Below, in pieces: positions 43,310-53,745 of a stretch of 64,000 nucleotides of DNA (positions within the stretch are counted from its first letter, which is position 1; every line of letters starts with the position of its first letter). The notes beneath the pieces were generated by a model. That model did not search any database. It was given only the letters and a program-made list of their open reading frames with translations, and had not been told where the DNA came from. The position numbers and the translations under genes are program-made. Source of the stretch: CAYZTD01 sp964638155 (GTDB taxonomy: Archaea; Thermoplasmatota; E2; DHVEG-1); contig CAZWYI010000010.1 in the NCBI GenBank assembly GCA_964638155.1, positions 1-64,000 of the forward strand. Reading direction: 5' to 3'.

Positions 43310-46300
43310 TTAGCTTGGTGTATACGTTTTATCTCCACTACTCTCTTTCCACAGCCAATAGCCTTTACCAGGTTCCATATCCTGTGAACTTATGAGAATA
43401 TTTGTATATCCTCCACCTACATTATACCTCCATACTGAACTTACATCAGAATCTGATAAACTTGCTAGCGCACCTCCATAGCTTGTCGAAGCAGATTGAT
43501 TGTAGGTTTGCCATTGACCGATTAAATTCCATGATTCTCCTTTCAATGTATGATAAGGCATACTATATCCCGGATCTGGGAAAAGATCAAAATTACCCTC
43601 CAGAATTTGAGCCGTTCCAACATTTAACCAATAACCTTCTCCACCAGTCAAATTCCAATGGTCTGTAGAGGTATCATCATATCCTTGAGTTGAGTGATAA
43701 GATTGCCAATCATCTATTGTTGCGTTATATCTATAAATACGCCAATTTCCAGTTAATCCTGCTAATACAGAGGTTAGAGTTTCCGATGAAACATCACATG
43801 GGAATGATATTAGATTTAATCCAGATGAAAGACTGATTCTAAACGTTTTTATTATTTTTGTACCAGACGTAATAGTATTTCCTGCTAGATCTGCAATTGA
43901 ACCAGCTATTCCAATTGTAGGCGAATCACCAGTCTGAAATGTTGTATCAAATCTAATGGTAGTTCTGTTACCACTTGTTGATTGAATTGCTGCAGGATTT
44001 ACGTTGCTTAAGCTAATATTAAAATCAGTATAATCAATAGTAGAATTATCCATATATAATTCATTGAAATGTACATCTACATATGTATGATCTGTTCCAT
44101 CATTATCTGAATCAAGTACTGCATAATTCAATGTAGGTGCTGTATTATCAGCAATTATCGTATCACTCCCAGTATTGTTATAGTTACCAAAATCATCAGT
44201 TACATTAATTGTCACAGTAACCGTATAATCACCACTACCTGAAACAGTACGTTCCCACCATGCATGAGTATCATTATGTCCAGAAGCATTATCAGAAGTA
44301 GTTCCACCAAGACCACTTAAATCAGCCTTAAATAGACTATTTGCACTACTTGAATCAAGAGTTGCATCTGAATAGGTGATAGTAACATTCACTGTATCAG
44401 TATCTTTTACATAACTAGTACTACTAATTGTTGTATCAGTTATAGTTACAGAAGTAACTAGTGGATCTCCTTCATCAAAAGTAAACGAATCATTAACTGT
44501 TGATCCAACATTTGTTAGATTATCTGTAGACTTTGCATAGACTTTATATTGATTTCCATCTACCCAAGTAATCGTAGACGTGTCAAGAGTCCAAGTACTA
44601 TATCCTGTTGCATTATTCCAGTTATCTGCATCTGTCCAAGCTGTACCAGTCCAATTTGTATTATCTGTCATATTATAGATCTTAACTTCAGTCTTGTTTA
44701 TTCCAACACCTGAACCATCATTGGAAGTACCAGTGATCTCAGTTAAAGAAGTTACATAATCAGAAATATCATCAATTGTAGCTGTTGGACCTGAGTTATC
44801 TACCTTTTTATCATTATTTGTGTTACTTTTAGCAGATAGGGAAACGTTGTCAGTTGCGGTAATTGTTACAGTAAATGTACCATTATTATTTGCAGGCATT
44901 GTTAAATTATAATACCATTCAAGATTATTTGTTTTATTCATATCTTGATCGGTAATATCAGAATCACCATCATTATATGCAACTGAAATTTTTACAGGTT
45001 CAGTTATACCAGATCCAGTTTCAGTGAAATTAGCAAAAACTTTTAACAAATCGTTTTCTTTGAAATATGTAGCAGTTTTATTATACTGTATTTCACAAAC
45101 CGGTGCTGTGTTATCAATAGTTTTTGTTGAATTAGTCCCAGAGACAGATTGAGATACATTATCAGAAGCATTCACATATACAGTTACATCACAGTTTTCA
45201 CCACTCTGTACATGCCAGTCAAAGTAGTAATGAGTATTATCATCTTTTTCCATGCTTTCACTTGAATTCAACCAACTACTACCCGTACTATTTTCAATAG
45301 ACAATTCAACTGTAGACTCATCTATGCCAGATCCATCTTCTGTAAAGTTTGCAAATACTCTAACTGTATCTCCATATATAACATATGTCGCTTTATTCAT
45401 CTCTACGGTAACAGTTGGAGCTGTTGTATCAAGTGTGAAATTTATATATTTTTGAGTACTTGTTCTAGATGCATTATCTGTAGTTGTAGCATTGACTAAA
45501 TATGATACAGCATCCTGCCAAGTAACACTACTAGAATCATATGTCCAAAGTGTATTTCCTTCAGAAAGTGAAGTTGTAAGCCAGGTTTTACCATCCGCCC
45601 ATGCAGCATTATCCCAGTATTTTCCTGAAGAAGTGTTATAAATTGTTATGTTTACTTCTTTAACACCAGAATAACCTGAGTCACTGCAGTTACCTTCTAT
45701 AGAGCTGACATCAGCATAATAGGTATGGTTAACAGGTAAAGTGATATTCACAAAAGGATTTGTGTCATCATATCCACAAATAGCATCTGCACTACCTGGA
45801 GCAATTTCTTCATTTGAAGCATTATCTGTAGCTATAGAATAAAACTGATAATATCCTGCATCACTTGGAAAATCAAAATTCCAAGTCACTGGACTATAAG
45901 GTGTTGTATCGGGATTATTTGCACCACTCCATTTAGTCCAAACACTACTGACCCAAGAAGTATTATCATTTGTATATCTATAATATAGTGTAACATTATT
46001 TAATCCGCTTCCAGCATCAGAAGCAACATATGTAATTGAAACAGTACTACTAGTCTGCCAGTATGTTGATATGTCAGTTACTTCAGATGAGAGATCATTT
46101 GTATCGTAACTAAAAGTATGACTTGTTTCAGATCCTATATTTCCAGCATAATCAGTAGCTGACGCATTTATTGTATAGTTGGTACCATTGAAAAATGTTG
46201 GAAAAGCAGTACTATCTTCATAATACCAATTTTTAGTCCAACTAGAACCAGTGATATTTGCTGTAAGATTAGTTTCAACACCCCAAGCTAGTCCTGCCCA

Positions 46301-49132
46301 ATAATTTCCACTTGATTCGTTATAAATAGTAATGTTTACTGTTTCTATTTTAGATCCTCCATCATCAGAAGCGGTACCTGATATATTTGTTAGAGAGTTA
46401 TACCAATCTCCATCCACAGGAATACTAATTATTGGTGCAGAGGGCTGAGTTGTATCATATGTAAATGTTGAAGTTGCCGCAGTTAGGTTCCAGTTACCTG
46501 CTGTATCTTTTGCACTTATATTTATTATATATGATTTATTATTAGCCCAATTTGGAAAAGCACTTTGATTATCATACCACCAATCAATAGTTTCTCCAGA
46601 GCCAGACATATTTGCAGAAAGATTTGTTTCAGCACCCCAGCCTGAGCCTGTATAGTAAGTGCCATCTGTTGAGTTATAGATTGTAAGATTAACAGTTGAA
46701 ATACTTTGAGGATCACTAGCATTACCTGTAATATTAGTAACAATTGATGAACCTGATTTATAAAACTCATTATTAACTGGAAGAATAATATTTGCGGTTG
46801 GATCAACAACATCATAGCCTATTATAGTATCATTGCTACCTGGCGCAACTTCAGAGTTAGTAGCATTGTCAGTTGCAACTGTATAAAATTCATAATATCC
46901 ACTATTATCAGGGAAATCAAAATCCCATGTTTTTGTTGTCCATGGATCTATATCGGGATTACTTGAATTAACCCACTTGGTCCATCCACCACCCCATGTT
47001 TCATTATTCTCTGAAAATTTATAGTACAAAGTTACGTTATTTAATCCGCTGCCGTTGTCATCAGCATTGTACGTGATAGTTTTTGGATTTGAGCTATCTG
47101 TGTACCAATATGGTGAAATGGAGTTTACATTTGAATAAGGATCTTCAGTATCATATAAGAAATATGAAAAAACTTCTGTTGCAACGTTGCTTGAGTTATC
47201 AATAGCAGTAACATTTACATAGTAATATGTTCCATTGTACCATGTTACACTTGATGAATCATTTTGCCAGGCAGTATATCCTGAAGTTAGTGTTGCCTGA
47301 CTCCAGTTTTTACCATCTGCCCAACCTGATCCATTCCAGTATTTATTAGAAGTACAGTTATATATTGTGAAATTAACATTAGAGATACCTGAATAAGAGT
47401 CACTACATTCACCAGATATAGTGTTCAAACTATTTGATTTGTAATAACCATTATGTACAGGTATCGTTATTGTAACAGTAGGATCATAGGTATCATAAAA
47501 AATCGTACTTTTTACTTCAGTTCCTACATTACTTGCATTATCGGTTCCTGATGCATTAATAATATATGAACTTGCATTATACCAGGTTACACTACTTGAA
47601 TCATATGACCAGGAACTATAAGGAGAGCCTGATAACGTAGTACTAAGCCAGGTTTTACCTGATGCCCAATCAGTATCATTCCAATAGTATCCTGAAGACG
47701 CATTATAAATTGTAATATTTACAGTGCTGACACCTGACTTTGTATCTTCGGATTCAATATCGTTACATGTACCATTGATATAATTCACTGGTTTATTTGT
47801 ACCATTATGGGCTCCATCAGCAGGAAAACTAATTGCAACTGTTGGACCCGTACCATCATATGCACATTCAGTATCATTTAGGTTTGGAGCGGTTTCTACA
47901 TTCCCAGCAGTATCGGTTCCAATTGAGTAGAATTTATACCATCCAGATCCATTATCAAAATTAAAAGTCCAATCATATGTAGGACCAGAGCTATCCGTGC
48001 CAACAGACCAAGGACCAGTATACGTAGAATTATCACTACTGTTATAATAGTGTAAAGTAACAGAATCCACACCGCTTAAATTATCATTCGCGGTAGCACT
48101 TATGTCTAAAGACCCAGTGTTATTCCAATATGGAGATATTGAATCCACTGATGTTTCAGGTGCAAATGTATCAATTAAAATACCATTTGAGTTTGTAATA
48201 GGTCCCGTGTCATTAGTACCTGCTAAGAACAGACCTTGGTCAGACCAATTATAATATCCATCTGAATTAGCATCGTTTAAGGTTGGAATTTGCATTACAA
48301 TATTTTTGTAATGCTGGGCGCTTGCTGAAATATTAACAGCCACATAAAACGTTGCAGAGGTATTAATATCCTGTGTAAGACCTGTAATATTCCAAGAGCT
48401 AGTTCCAGAAGAATAAGATGTATTTCCAAGAAGAGTATCCTGAGCGGAACTAAATCCCCCTCCTGCAGTTTCCATCCATAATGTTAAATCAGCTATATCT
48501 GAGCTACTTGCGTTACCCGTTCCACTTAATTTGAACGTGACATCATTTAATTCATCGTGTACTGCGCTGTTATTATCTGATCCTTCCAAAATAATTGCAT
48601 CTGTTGCAGCGTTCCATGCTCCACCATCGGCGGGATCATAAGCTTTTACTTTTTTCCAAGCTGTTGGATGTTTACATCCTCTACCAGTCCCAAAAGTTCC
48701 AGATGCAGGTGCAGTTCCTGCAATAACAGTTTCTCCGTTATTATAACGATCATTATCAATTGAACTATCAAGGAAAATACAATCTTCTGATGCATTCCAT
48801 GGACCTAAATCTTCAACAGCATCATAAAACCACATATCTCCGCCTGCAGCAGTTTCAGATCCCCAATCATTACTTTGATCACTATATTCAAGAACGGTTC
48901 CATCAGCAGGCCAAATTCCGGCCAATTTAGTATCTGATTGTGTTGTTATAGTAAAATTCATCACTAGTACATTAGTATCACTTTGCTTTTTATAAGCAGA
49001 AGGTGCATTATTATTTGTTACAGATGTGGTATTAACATTTATTGAGGTAAAAGAAACAAAAATCAACAATGCAACTACCACCATGCTTATAGCTTTACTA
49101 GCTTTAAAAGAACTGTTCATATTATTTTCCAT
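43310..49132 (-). CDS. 1940-aa modular secreted protein, possible S-layer or sheath protein
   Basis: A signal peptide (about 10-35) is followed by a unique N-terminal domain to about 320. About thirteen Ig-like modules of 100-120 residues run to about 1765. Two module types alternate: A (SISPYW...GSGLNNVTLYY...F.TDNA.N.E.AP) and B (ISGx.SD..SG...VN.TIYN...YW....W....W, then SSVTW). The C-terminal part (about 1766-1940) holds two GLNLISFP...EGYWL-type domains. No C-terminal anchor is seen. It is very rich in N-x-S/T sequons, Tyr, Trp and Ser, unlike the Lys-rich cytoplasmic proteins around it. GGTGGTGA precedes the start. S-layer function is inferred from size, composition and repeats. Confidence 0.85.
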   Translation of the reverse strand: MENNMNSSFKASKAISMVVVALLIFVSFTSINVNTTSVTNNNAPSAYKKQSDTNVLVMNFTITTQSDTKLAGIWPADGTVLEYSDQSNDWGSETAAGGDMWFYDAVEDLGPWNASEDCIFLDSSIDNDRYNNGETVIAGTAPASGTFGTGRGCKHPTAWKKVKAYDPADGGAWNAATDAIILEGSDNNSAVHDELNDVTFKLSGTGNASSSDIADLTLWMETAGGGFSSAQDTLLGNTSYSSGTSSWNITGLTQDINTSATFYVAVNISASAQHYKNIVMQIPTLNDANSDGYYNWSDQGLFLAGTNDTGPITNSNGILIDTFAPETSVDSISPYWNNTGSLDISATANDNLSGVDSVTLHYYNSSDNSTYTGPWSVGTDSSGPTYDWTFNFDNGSGWYKFYSIGTDTAGNVETAPNLNDTECAYDGTGPTVAISFPADGAHNGTNKPVNYINGTCNDIESEDTKSGVSTVNITIYNASSGYYWNDTDWASGKTWLSTTLSGSPYSSWSYDSSSVTWYNASSYIINASGTDNASNVGTEVKSTIFYDTYDPTVTITIPVHNGYYKSNSLNTISGECSDSYSGISNVNFTIYNCTSNKYWNGSGWADGKNWSQATLTSGYTAWQNDSSSVTWYNGTYYYVNVTAIDNSSNVATEVFSYFLYDTEDPYSNVNSISPYWYTDSSNPKTITYNADDNGSGLNNVTLYYKFSENNETWGGGWTKWVNSSNPDIDPWTTKTWDFDFPDNSGYYEFYTVATDNATNSEVAPGSNDTIIGYDVVDPTANIILPVNNEFYKSGSSIVTNITGNASDPQSISTVNLTIYNSTDGTYYTGSGWGAETNLSANMSGSGETIDWWYDNQSAFPNWANNKSYIINISAKDTAGNWNLTAATSTFTYDTTQPSAPIISIPVDGDWYNSLTNISGTASDDGGSKIETVNITIYNESSGNYWAGLAWGVETNLTANITGSSWTKNWYYEDSTAFPTFFNGTNYTINASATDYAGNIGSETSHTFSYDTNDLSSEVTDISTYWQTSSTVSITYVASDAGSGLNNVTLYYRYTNDNTSWVSSVWTKWSGANNPDTTPYSPVTWNFDFPSDAGYYQFYSIATDNASNEEIAPGSADAICGYDDTNPFVNITLPVNHTYYADVSSIEGNCSDSGYSGVKEVNITIYNTSSGKYWDNAAWADGKTWLTTSLSEGNTLWTYDSSSVTWQDAVSYLVNATTTDNASRTSTQKYINFTLDTTAPTVTVEMNKATYVIYGDTVRVFANFTEDGSGIDESTVELSIENSTGSSWLNSSESMEKDDNTHYYFDWHVQSGENCDVTVYVNASDNVSQSVSGTNSTKTIDNTAPVCEIQYNKTATYFKENDLLKVFANFTETGSGITEPVKISVAYNDGDSDITDQDMNKTNNLEWYYNLTMPANNNGTFTVTITATDNVSLSAKSNTNNDKKVDNSGPTATIDDISDYVTSLTEITGTSNDGSGVGINKTEVKIYNMTDNTNWTGTAWTDADNWNNATGYSTWTLDTSTITWVDGNQYKVYAKSTDNLTNVGSTVNDSFTFDEGDPLVTSVTITDTTISSTSYVKDTDTVNVTITYSDATLDSSSANSLFKADLSGLGGTTSDNASGHNDTHAWWERTVSGSGDYTVTVTINVTDDFGNYNNTGSDTIIADNTAPTLNYAVLDSDNDGTDHTYVDVHFNELYMDNSTIDYTDFNISLSNVNPAAIQSTSGNRTTIRFDTTFQTGDSPTIGIAGSIADLAGNTITSGTKIIKTFRISLSSGLNLISFPCDVSSETLTSVLAGLTGNWRIYRYNATIDDWQSYHSTQGYDDTSTDHWNLTGGEGYWLNVGTAQILEGNFDLFPDPGYSMPYHTLKGESWNLIGQWQTYNQSASTSYGGALASLSDSDVSSVWRYNVGGGYTNILISSQDMEPGKGYWLWKESSGDKTYTPS

Positions 49133-49309
49133 ATTCTAATTCACCACCAAATAATTTTCATATTATATTCTCTATCTAAACACGATAAGATATCTCTCAT
49201 CTCACCCTTCCATTTTTATCTAATAATTGAGATATCAAAACAGTTCTCCCTTTATAAAAATTGTTATTATTTTAGATTGTATACCAATGTATAAAGTGTT
49301 CAAAAAATA

Positions 49310-49528
49310 TTACAATTTTTGTAAATCTTTATTTTCAAAATTGGATTTATCGTAATCAATATTTCTTTTTGTTGCACTCTCAAGCTCAATTGTTTCCTGC
49401 TTTACAAGTTCAAGCATCCCTAGAACTGATACTATACCAATATCTCTTTGATATTTTCTGCAAACACCTGCCAACTCTCTATGAAAATTACTTTCAAGTT
49501 CTCTAACGTAATTAATACTTTTTTCCAT
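49310..49528 (-). CDS. small helical protein (72 aa) of unknown function
   Basis: The 72-aa product is predicted helical and charged (YVRELESNFHRELAGVCRKY, then IVSVLGMLELVKQETIELES). GGAG lies 11 bases upstream of the ATG, supporting a real gene. There is no membrane segment. It lies upstream of the 1940-aa gene on the same strand, with a 177-base gap that must hold the surface gene's promoter. No family recognised. Confidence 0.65.
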   Translation of the reverse strand: MEKSINYVRELESNFHRELAGVCRKYQRDIGIVSVLGMLELVKQETIELESATKRNIDYDKSNFENKDLQKL

Positions 49529-49679
49529 AATAATTATTCTCCAATCATCTAATTTTGTAATAGATTTTAGTATTTATAAATAGTTTCAAAAAAACAAAGA
49601 ATATAAAGCTAGAAAATACTCTAATAATATAATTTAGAAAAAACTAAATCTAGAACAATATTCACAAAATTTGATATCA

Positions 49680-50375
49680 ATGAAACCAAGTGATCTTTAC
49701 AAAAAACTAACAAAAATTTATGATAATTTAGAATGGTGGCCAATGGATCACAATTATCATAAAAAAAATAATACTGATCCAAGATTTGAAGTAATAATTG
49801 GTGCTATTCTTACCCAAAACACTAATTGGTCAAACGTGGAAAGAGCAATAAAAAATCTTAAACAAGAAGATAAGTTAGACATAGAGTCAATTCTAAACAC
49901 AGATTCTAAAGAAATAAAAGAACTGATTAAACCATCTGGTTTTTATAATCAAAAAGCGGGTAGAATAAAAAAAATTTGTAAATATCTATATGAAAAATAT
50001 TCACGAGATTTAAATCTTTTTTTTGATAAAGACATAAAAACTCTTAGAAAAGAACTCTTAAATATAAATGGAATAGGACCTGAAACAGCTGACTCAATTA
50101 TTTTATATGCAGCAGAAAAACCAATATTTGTAGTTGATGCTTATACAAAAAGATTATGCAAAAGACTACCTATAAACGTAGAAAAATCTTATGAAAAAAT
50201 ACAAAATTTTTTCCAAAAAAATTTATCAAAAAACTACAGTAAAAATCTAACAAAAATATACAATCAAATGCATGCTATGATTGTTGAACTTTCTAAAAAT
50301 TATTGTAAGAAAAAACCATTATGTAAAAAATGTCCTATAAAAAAAGACTGTAGTTATTCCAAAAATCTATTTTAG
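49680..50375 (+). CDS. HhH-GPD DNA glycosylase, endonuclease III-like, with Fe-S loop
   Basis: I start at the ATG at 49680; the longer frame begins with a TTG. The 231-aa protein has VIIGAILTQNTNWSNVERAI and the helix-hairpin-helix NINGIGPETADSIILYA. The catalytic Asp is Asp153 in VVDAYTKRL, and the four-Cys iron-sulfur loop is spaced C-x5-C-x2-C-x5-C. Glu135 replaces the AP-lyase lysine of endonuclease III (GRKTA becomes GPETA). It may therefore be a pure glycosylase, like MagIII-type 3-methyladenine enzymes. It converges with cdc6, overlapping by 9 bases. Confidence 0.88.
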   Translation: MKPSDLYKKLTKIYDNLEWWPMDHNYHKKNNTDPRFEVIIGAILTQNTNWSNVERAIKNLKQEDKLDIESILNTDSKEIKELIKPSGFYNQKAGRIKKICKYLYEKYSRDLNLFFDKDIKTLRKELLNINGIGPETADSIILYAAEKPIFVVDAYTKRLCKRLPINVEKSYEKIQNFFQKNLSKNYSKNLTKIYNQMHAMIVELSKNYCKKKPLCKKCPIKKDCSYSKNLF

Positions 50376-51542
50376 AATTTCTTTTACTTTTTCTCCAACA
50401 ACTTCAGCAGGAATATCAGGTAAGGAAATAAATTGTGTGGTACCAAGTTTTCCCTTACCAGATGGTTTTAAATAAATAAAACCAGCGTTTTCAACACCTT
50501 TTAAATAATTCCAAAACATGGTATGAGACCTTGGTTTTTCACTGTATTCTTCACAAGTTACTCTATATGTTTTTTCTGCATCACCAGTGCTAGTATAAGC
50601 TGTTCCATCATTTTTTAATCTTTTAGCAATAGAATAAAGGGTTAATAATTCATGAAGTTTAAGATTTTTAAGTTTTGTTTCTGTGACAAACGAATATGTT
50701 TCTGCTTTTGCAGCACGCACATGCTCAGGTGTCACCATATCCATATGCTGATTATCACAGGCAATAGCTGCTTTTGAAAGTAGTTCAATTGCAAATCGTG
50801 CATCACCCCATTCTGAAGAAATATCAGCTATCAAATTAAGACTATCTTCTTCTACAGTATTTGGATGAAAAGCTAAATTTGTTCTATCTTTTACTATATC
50901 AAAAAGCTCGTTTCTACTATATTTTTCAAGTGTTAAAACATTACTTCTTTTAAAAGTGCTAAGTGAAGAAGAATCAAGCCTTAAAAGAACATCTTTTTGA
51001 GAAATTAAGATAAGTGAGATTGGTATTTTACCGGTTTGAGATTCATCAGAAAAACGAGTAAGATTATAGATTAAGTCTGACTCTTTTTTAAGAAGTGCAT
51101 CTACCTCATCAAGGACAACTAAGAGTTGAGCTTCTTTTCTTATAAGCTGTTTTTTTAAAACTTCCAGCATTTCATCAACTGAAAAGCCTCTATCTGGAAA
51201 ACGTGGATCAAAATGATTAAGAATTCCAAGAAGGGCCATAGAATCAGTTGATCTTTTTCTACAGTTTATATGTACATATTCAATGTTAATTCCTTTTTTT
51301 CTTGCAATATTTCTAATAGTACTACAGAATTTTTTTGCAATAACTGTTTTACCTGATCCAACTGGTCCCTTTATAATAGCATTTTGTGAAACATTTGAAA
51401 GAAGGGGTTTAAACATTTGAGATAAATATTTTAGTTTATCATCCCGGTGGATAATATTCTCTGGAACGTAGTCAAAATCTAAGATATCTGGGTTTTTAAC
51501 AACCGTTGCTGAGAGTAGTTCGTCCTCGATTATATTGCTCAT
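50367..51542 (-). CDS. cdc6: Orc1/Cdc6 replication initiator
   Basis: The 391-aa AAA+ protein has Walker A GPVGSGKT (about 60-67), Walker B LLVVLDEVD (about 140-148), sensor 1 ILISQ, sensor 2 WGDARFAIELL and a C-terminal winged-helix domain (about 300-391). It binds origin DNA and helps load MCM. It is divergent from priS across a 111-base gap that is AT-rich. I see no G-rich origin recognition box or repeat there. Confidence 0.95.
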   Translation of the reverse strand: MSNIIEDELLSATVVKNPDILDFDYVPENIIHRDDKLKYLSQMFKPLLSNVSQNAIIKGPVGSGKTVIAKKFCSTIRNIARKKGINIEYVHINCRKRSTDSMALLGILNHFDPRFPDRGFSVDEMLEVLKKQLIRKEAQLLVVLDEVDALLKKESDLIYNLTRFSDESQTGKIPISLILISQKDVLLRLDSSSLSTFKRSNVLTLEKYSRNELFDIVKDRTNLAFHPNTVEEDSLNLIADISSEWGDARFAIELLSKAAIACDNQHMDMVTPEHVRAAKAETYSFVTETKLKNLKLHELLTLYSIAKRLKNDGTAYTSTGDAEKTYRVTCEEYSEKPRSHTMFWNYLKGVENAGFIYLKPSGKGKLGTTQFISLPDIPAEVVGEKVKEILK

Positions 51543-51653
51543 TATTATTGTGTATAAAATTGCTGTTCATAAAACTTTATCCTAAAAAAATATAGAAAAA
51601 CTAAGATTTTTCAATAAAGATTAAAAAAGAAAAAAGTGTTATAATTTTTTGTA

Positions 51654-52844
51654 ATGAACAAATACAGCAGTCAAAAAAAATCTTTAGAATTTCTAAAAAA
51701 CAAGTTTTCAGAGTACTATAAAACAAATGAAATAGTACTGCCTGATCGTTTCAGCCGCCGTGAATATGCCTTTGTATATTACGGGAGAAAAGGAATGGTT
51801 AGACATATTGGTTTTAACAAAAAAACAGATTTTAAAAAATTTGTAAAAAAACAAGCACCTGCTCATGCATATTATTCTTCAGCCTATTATAAAATCCCTG
51901 ATGCAGCAAAGATGCAGGATAAGGATTGGATGGGAGCTGAACTAATTTTTGATTTAGATTCAGATCATCTACCAGATGCAGAAAAATTAACATATGAAGA
52001 GCAGCTTGATTCAGTTAAAACAGAGTTTTTTAAACTTGTACATGATTTTTTGTTAAATGATTTTGGTTTTAATGAAAAATATATTGAACTATATTTCAGC
52101 GGTGGACGAGGTTATCACTGTCATGTAAAAGATCCGAAGATTCTATCACTAGACAGCAGTGAAAGACGTGAAATTGTTGATTATATAACAGGTAGAGATA
52201 TACATGATTCACTAGTTTTTAGAGAACATGTGACCGGAACAAAAAAATACGGTCAAAGACGCTATCCAAGCACAAAAAGCCTAAAAATGCCGTCTCCAGA
52301 TAGCCCAGGTTGGAAAGGAAGAATCAGCAGAGGCATAATTGAGATAGTTGATGAAATAAAAAAAAGTGATGATCCATATAAAAAACTAAAAGAATACGGC
52401 GTAAACAAAAAAGATTCTAAAAAACTTTTAGAGGATTTATCTGATGAAAGGATGAATAGAATTAAACAAGGAAACCTTGATCAAACAAAAACAATCCGTA
52501 AGTTTTTTTTAAATAATGCACTTAGAAAAACAGCTGTTTCTATGTCTGCTGGTGAAACAGATGAGCCAGTAACCTGTGATATTAAAAGACTTATTAGGCT
52601 ACCCGGCTCGCTTCATGGAAAAACTGGTTTTAAGGTTGTAGAGATAACACTTGACTCTTTAGATGATTTTGATCCTTTAATAGATGCAGTAGTTTTTTCA
52701 GATGATTTAGTTAAAGTAGAAATGCAGGATAAATCTAAAATTAAACTAAATAGTGAAGAATTTAGGCTTAGTAAAGGTGAACAAGAAATACCTGAATTTT
52801 TAGCTGTTTTTTTAGTAGCTAGAAGAATGGCAACAATAGCTTAG
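51654..52844 (+). CDS. priS: DNA primase small (catalytic) subunit PriS
   Basis: The 396-aa protein has the primase active-site acidic motif ELIFDLDSDHLP (about 99-110), the nucleotide-binding SGGRGYHCHV (about 145-154) and CDIKRLIRLPGSLHGKTG, all typical of PriS. It makes RNA primers with PriL, which is not in the window. The zinc-binding Cys/His set is not obvious. It shares the promoter gap with cdc6, and the alpha/beta hydrolase gene overlaps its end by four bases on the other strand. Confidence 0.95.
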   Translation: MNKYSSQKKSLEFLKNKFSEYYKTNEIVLPDRFSRREYAFVYYGRKGMVRHIGFNKKTDFKKFVKKQAPAHAYYSSAYYKIPDAAKMQDKDWMGAELIFDLDSDHLPDAEKLTYEEQLDSVKTEFFKLVHDFLLNDFGFNEKYIELYFSGGRGYHCHVKDPKILSLDSSERREIVDYITGRDIHDSLVFREHVTGTKKYGQRRYPSTKSLKMPSPDSPGWKGRISRGIIEIVDEIKKSDDPYKKLKEYGVNKKDSKKLLEDLSDERMNRIKQGNLDQTKTIRKFFLNNALRKTAVSMSAGETDEPVTCDIKRLIRLPGSLHGKTGFKVVEITLDSLDDFDPLIDAVVFSDDLVKVEMQDKSKIKLNSEEFRLSKGEQEIPEFLAVFLVARRMATIA

Positions 52845-53668
52845 CCTTTTAAAAAATCAAAAACTTTTTTATTAAATAAATCTGATTTTTCATAATGCAT
52901 TCCATGGGTTCCATCTTCAATTTTATAAAGTTTGGAGTTTGGAATTTTTTCAGCAAGTAAATCTGAAGAATTAGGAGGTAAAATTTTATCTTTTTTACCT
53001 GTTATAACAAAAGTATCTGATTTTATTTTAGATAGATTATCTACCACATCATGGCGAAGTATTGCCCGAGTTTGTTTAATAAATGTTTCAAAATATCTAG
53101 GGTTTTTAGTCATATCATTAATAATATCTTCAATTAGGTTTTTATTTACCTTAATAAAACTATCACTAAAAACCTGTTTTAGAAAAAAACTAAACATTTT
53201 TTTTCCAAGTCTTCCACGTGGCTTAAGATTTATTATATCTTCATCTTTAAAATCAGCTAAATCTTTCAATCCTTTTTTTATAGTATCTAATACATTTCTT
53301 TCAGGCCTGGCAGATGTAGAAGAGAGAACTAATTTATCAACAATTTCAGGATATTTAATAGCTATTTGTTGAGAGATCATGCCACCCATTGAGCTACCTA
53401 AAATATGAGTTTTTTCTAGTTTTAAATAGTCAATTAAAGCCTTTGTATCATCAGCCATCATCTCAATAGAATATGGACCTATTGTTCCAGTGCTTTTTCC
53501 TATACCTCTATTGTCAAATACAATTACTTTAAAATATTCCTGAAAAAAAGGTATCTGAAAAATCCATGTTCTGTGATCAACACCTAACCCCGATATTAAA
53601 ACTAATGGTTTACCCTGGCCAATCACATGATAATTTATTTTTATTTTTCCAATATTAACTAATGGCAT
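52841..53668 (-). CDS. alpha/beta hydrolase
   Basis: The 275-aa protein is a classic alpha/beta hydrolase. It has the oxyanion region LVLISGLGVDHRTW, the nucleophile elbow GSSMGGM (Ser about 93), the acid region VITGKKDKILPP and His in EDGTHGMHYE. It resembles 3-oxoadipate enol-lactonase-type esterases, but the substrate cannot be told. It lies between priS and the GINS gene, pointing against both, so it is not in their operon. Confidence 0.88.
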   Translation of the reverse strand: MPLVNIGKIKINYHVIGQGKPLVLISGLGVDHRTWIFQIPFFQEYFKVIVFDNRGIGKSTGTIGPYSIEMMADDTKALIDYLKLEKTHILGSSMGGMISQQIAIKYPEIVDKLVLSSTSARPERNVLDTIKKGLKDLADFKDEDIINLKPRGRLGKKMFSFFLKQVFSDSFIKVNKNLIEDIINDMTKNPRYFETFIKQTRAILRHDVVDNLSKIKSDTFVITGKKDKILPPNSSDLLAEKIPNSKLYKIEDGTHGMHYEKSDLFNKKVFDFLKG

Positions 53669-53745
53669 ACAATTAAACTCCTCAAATTAAATACGCTATC
53701 GAAAATCTATATAAAAATATTGGTCATACAAGATAGTTAGAAAAT

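Noticed and set aside
51543..51653. Possible replication origin between cdc6 and priS
   Set aside because: The gap is only 111 bases, AT-rich, and lacks G-rich origin recognition boxes or repeated motifs.
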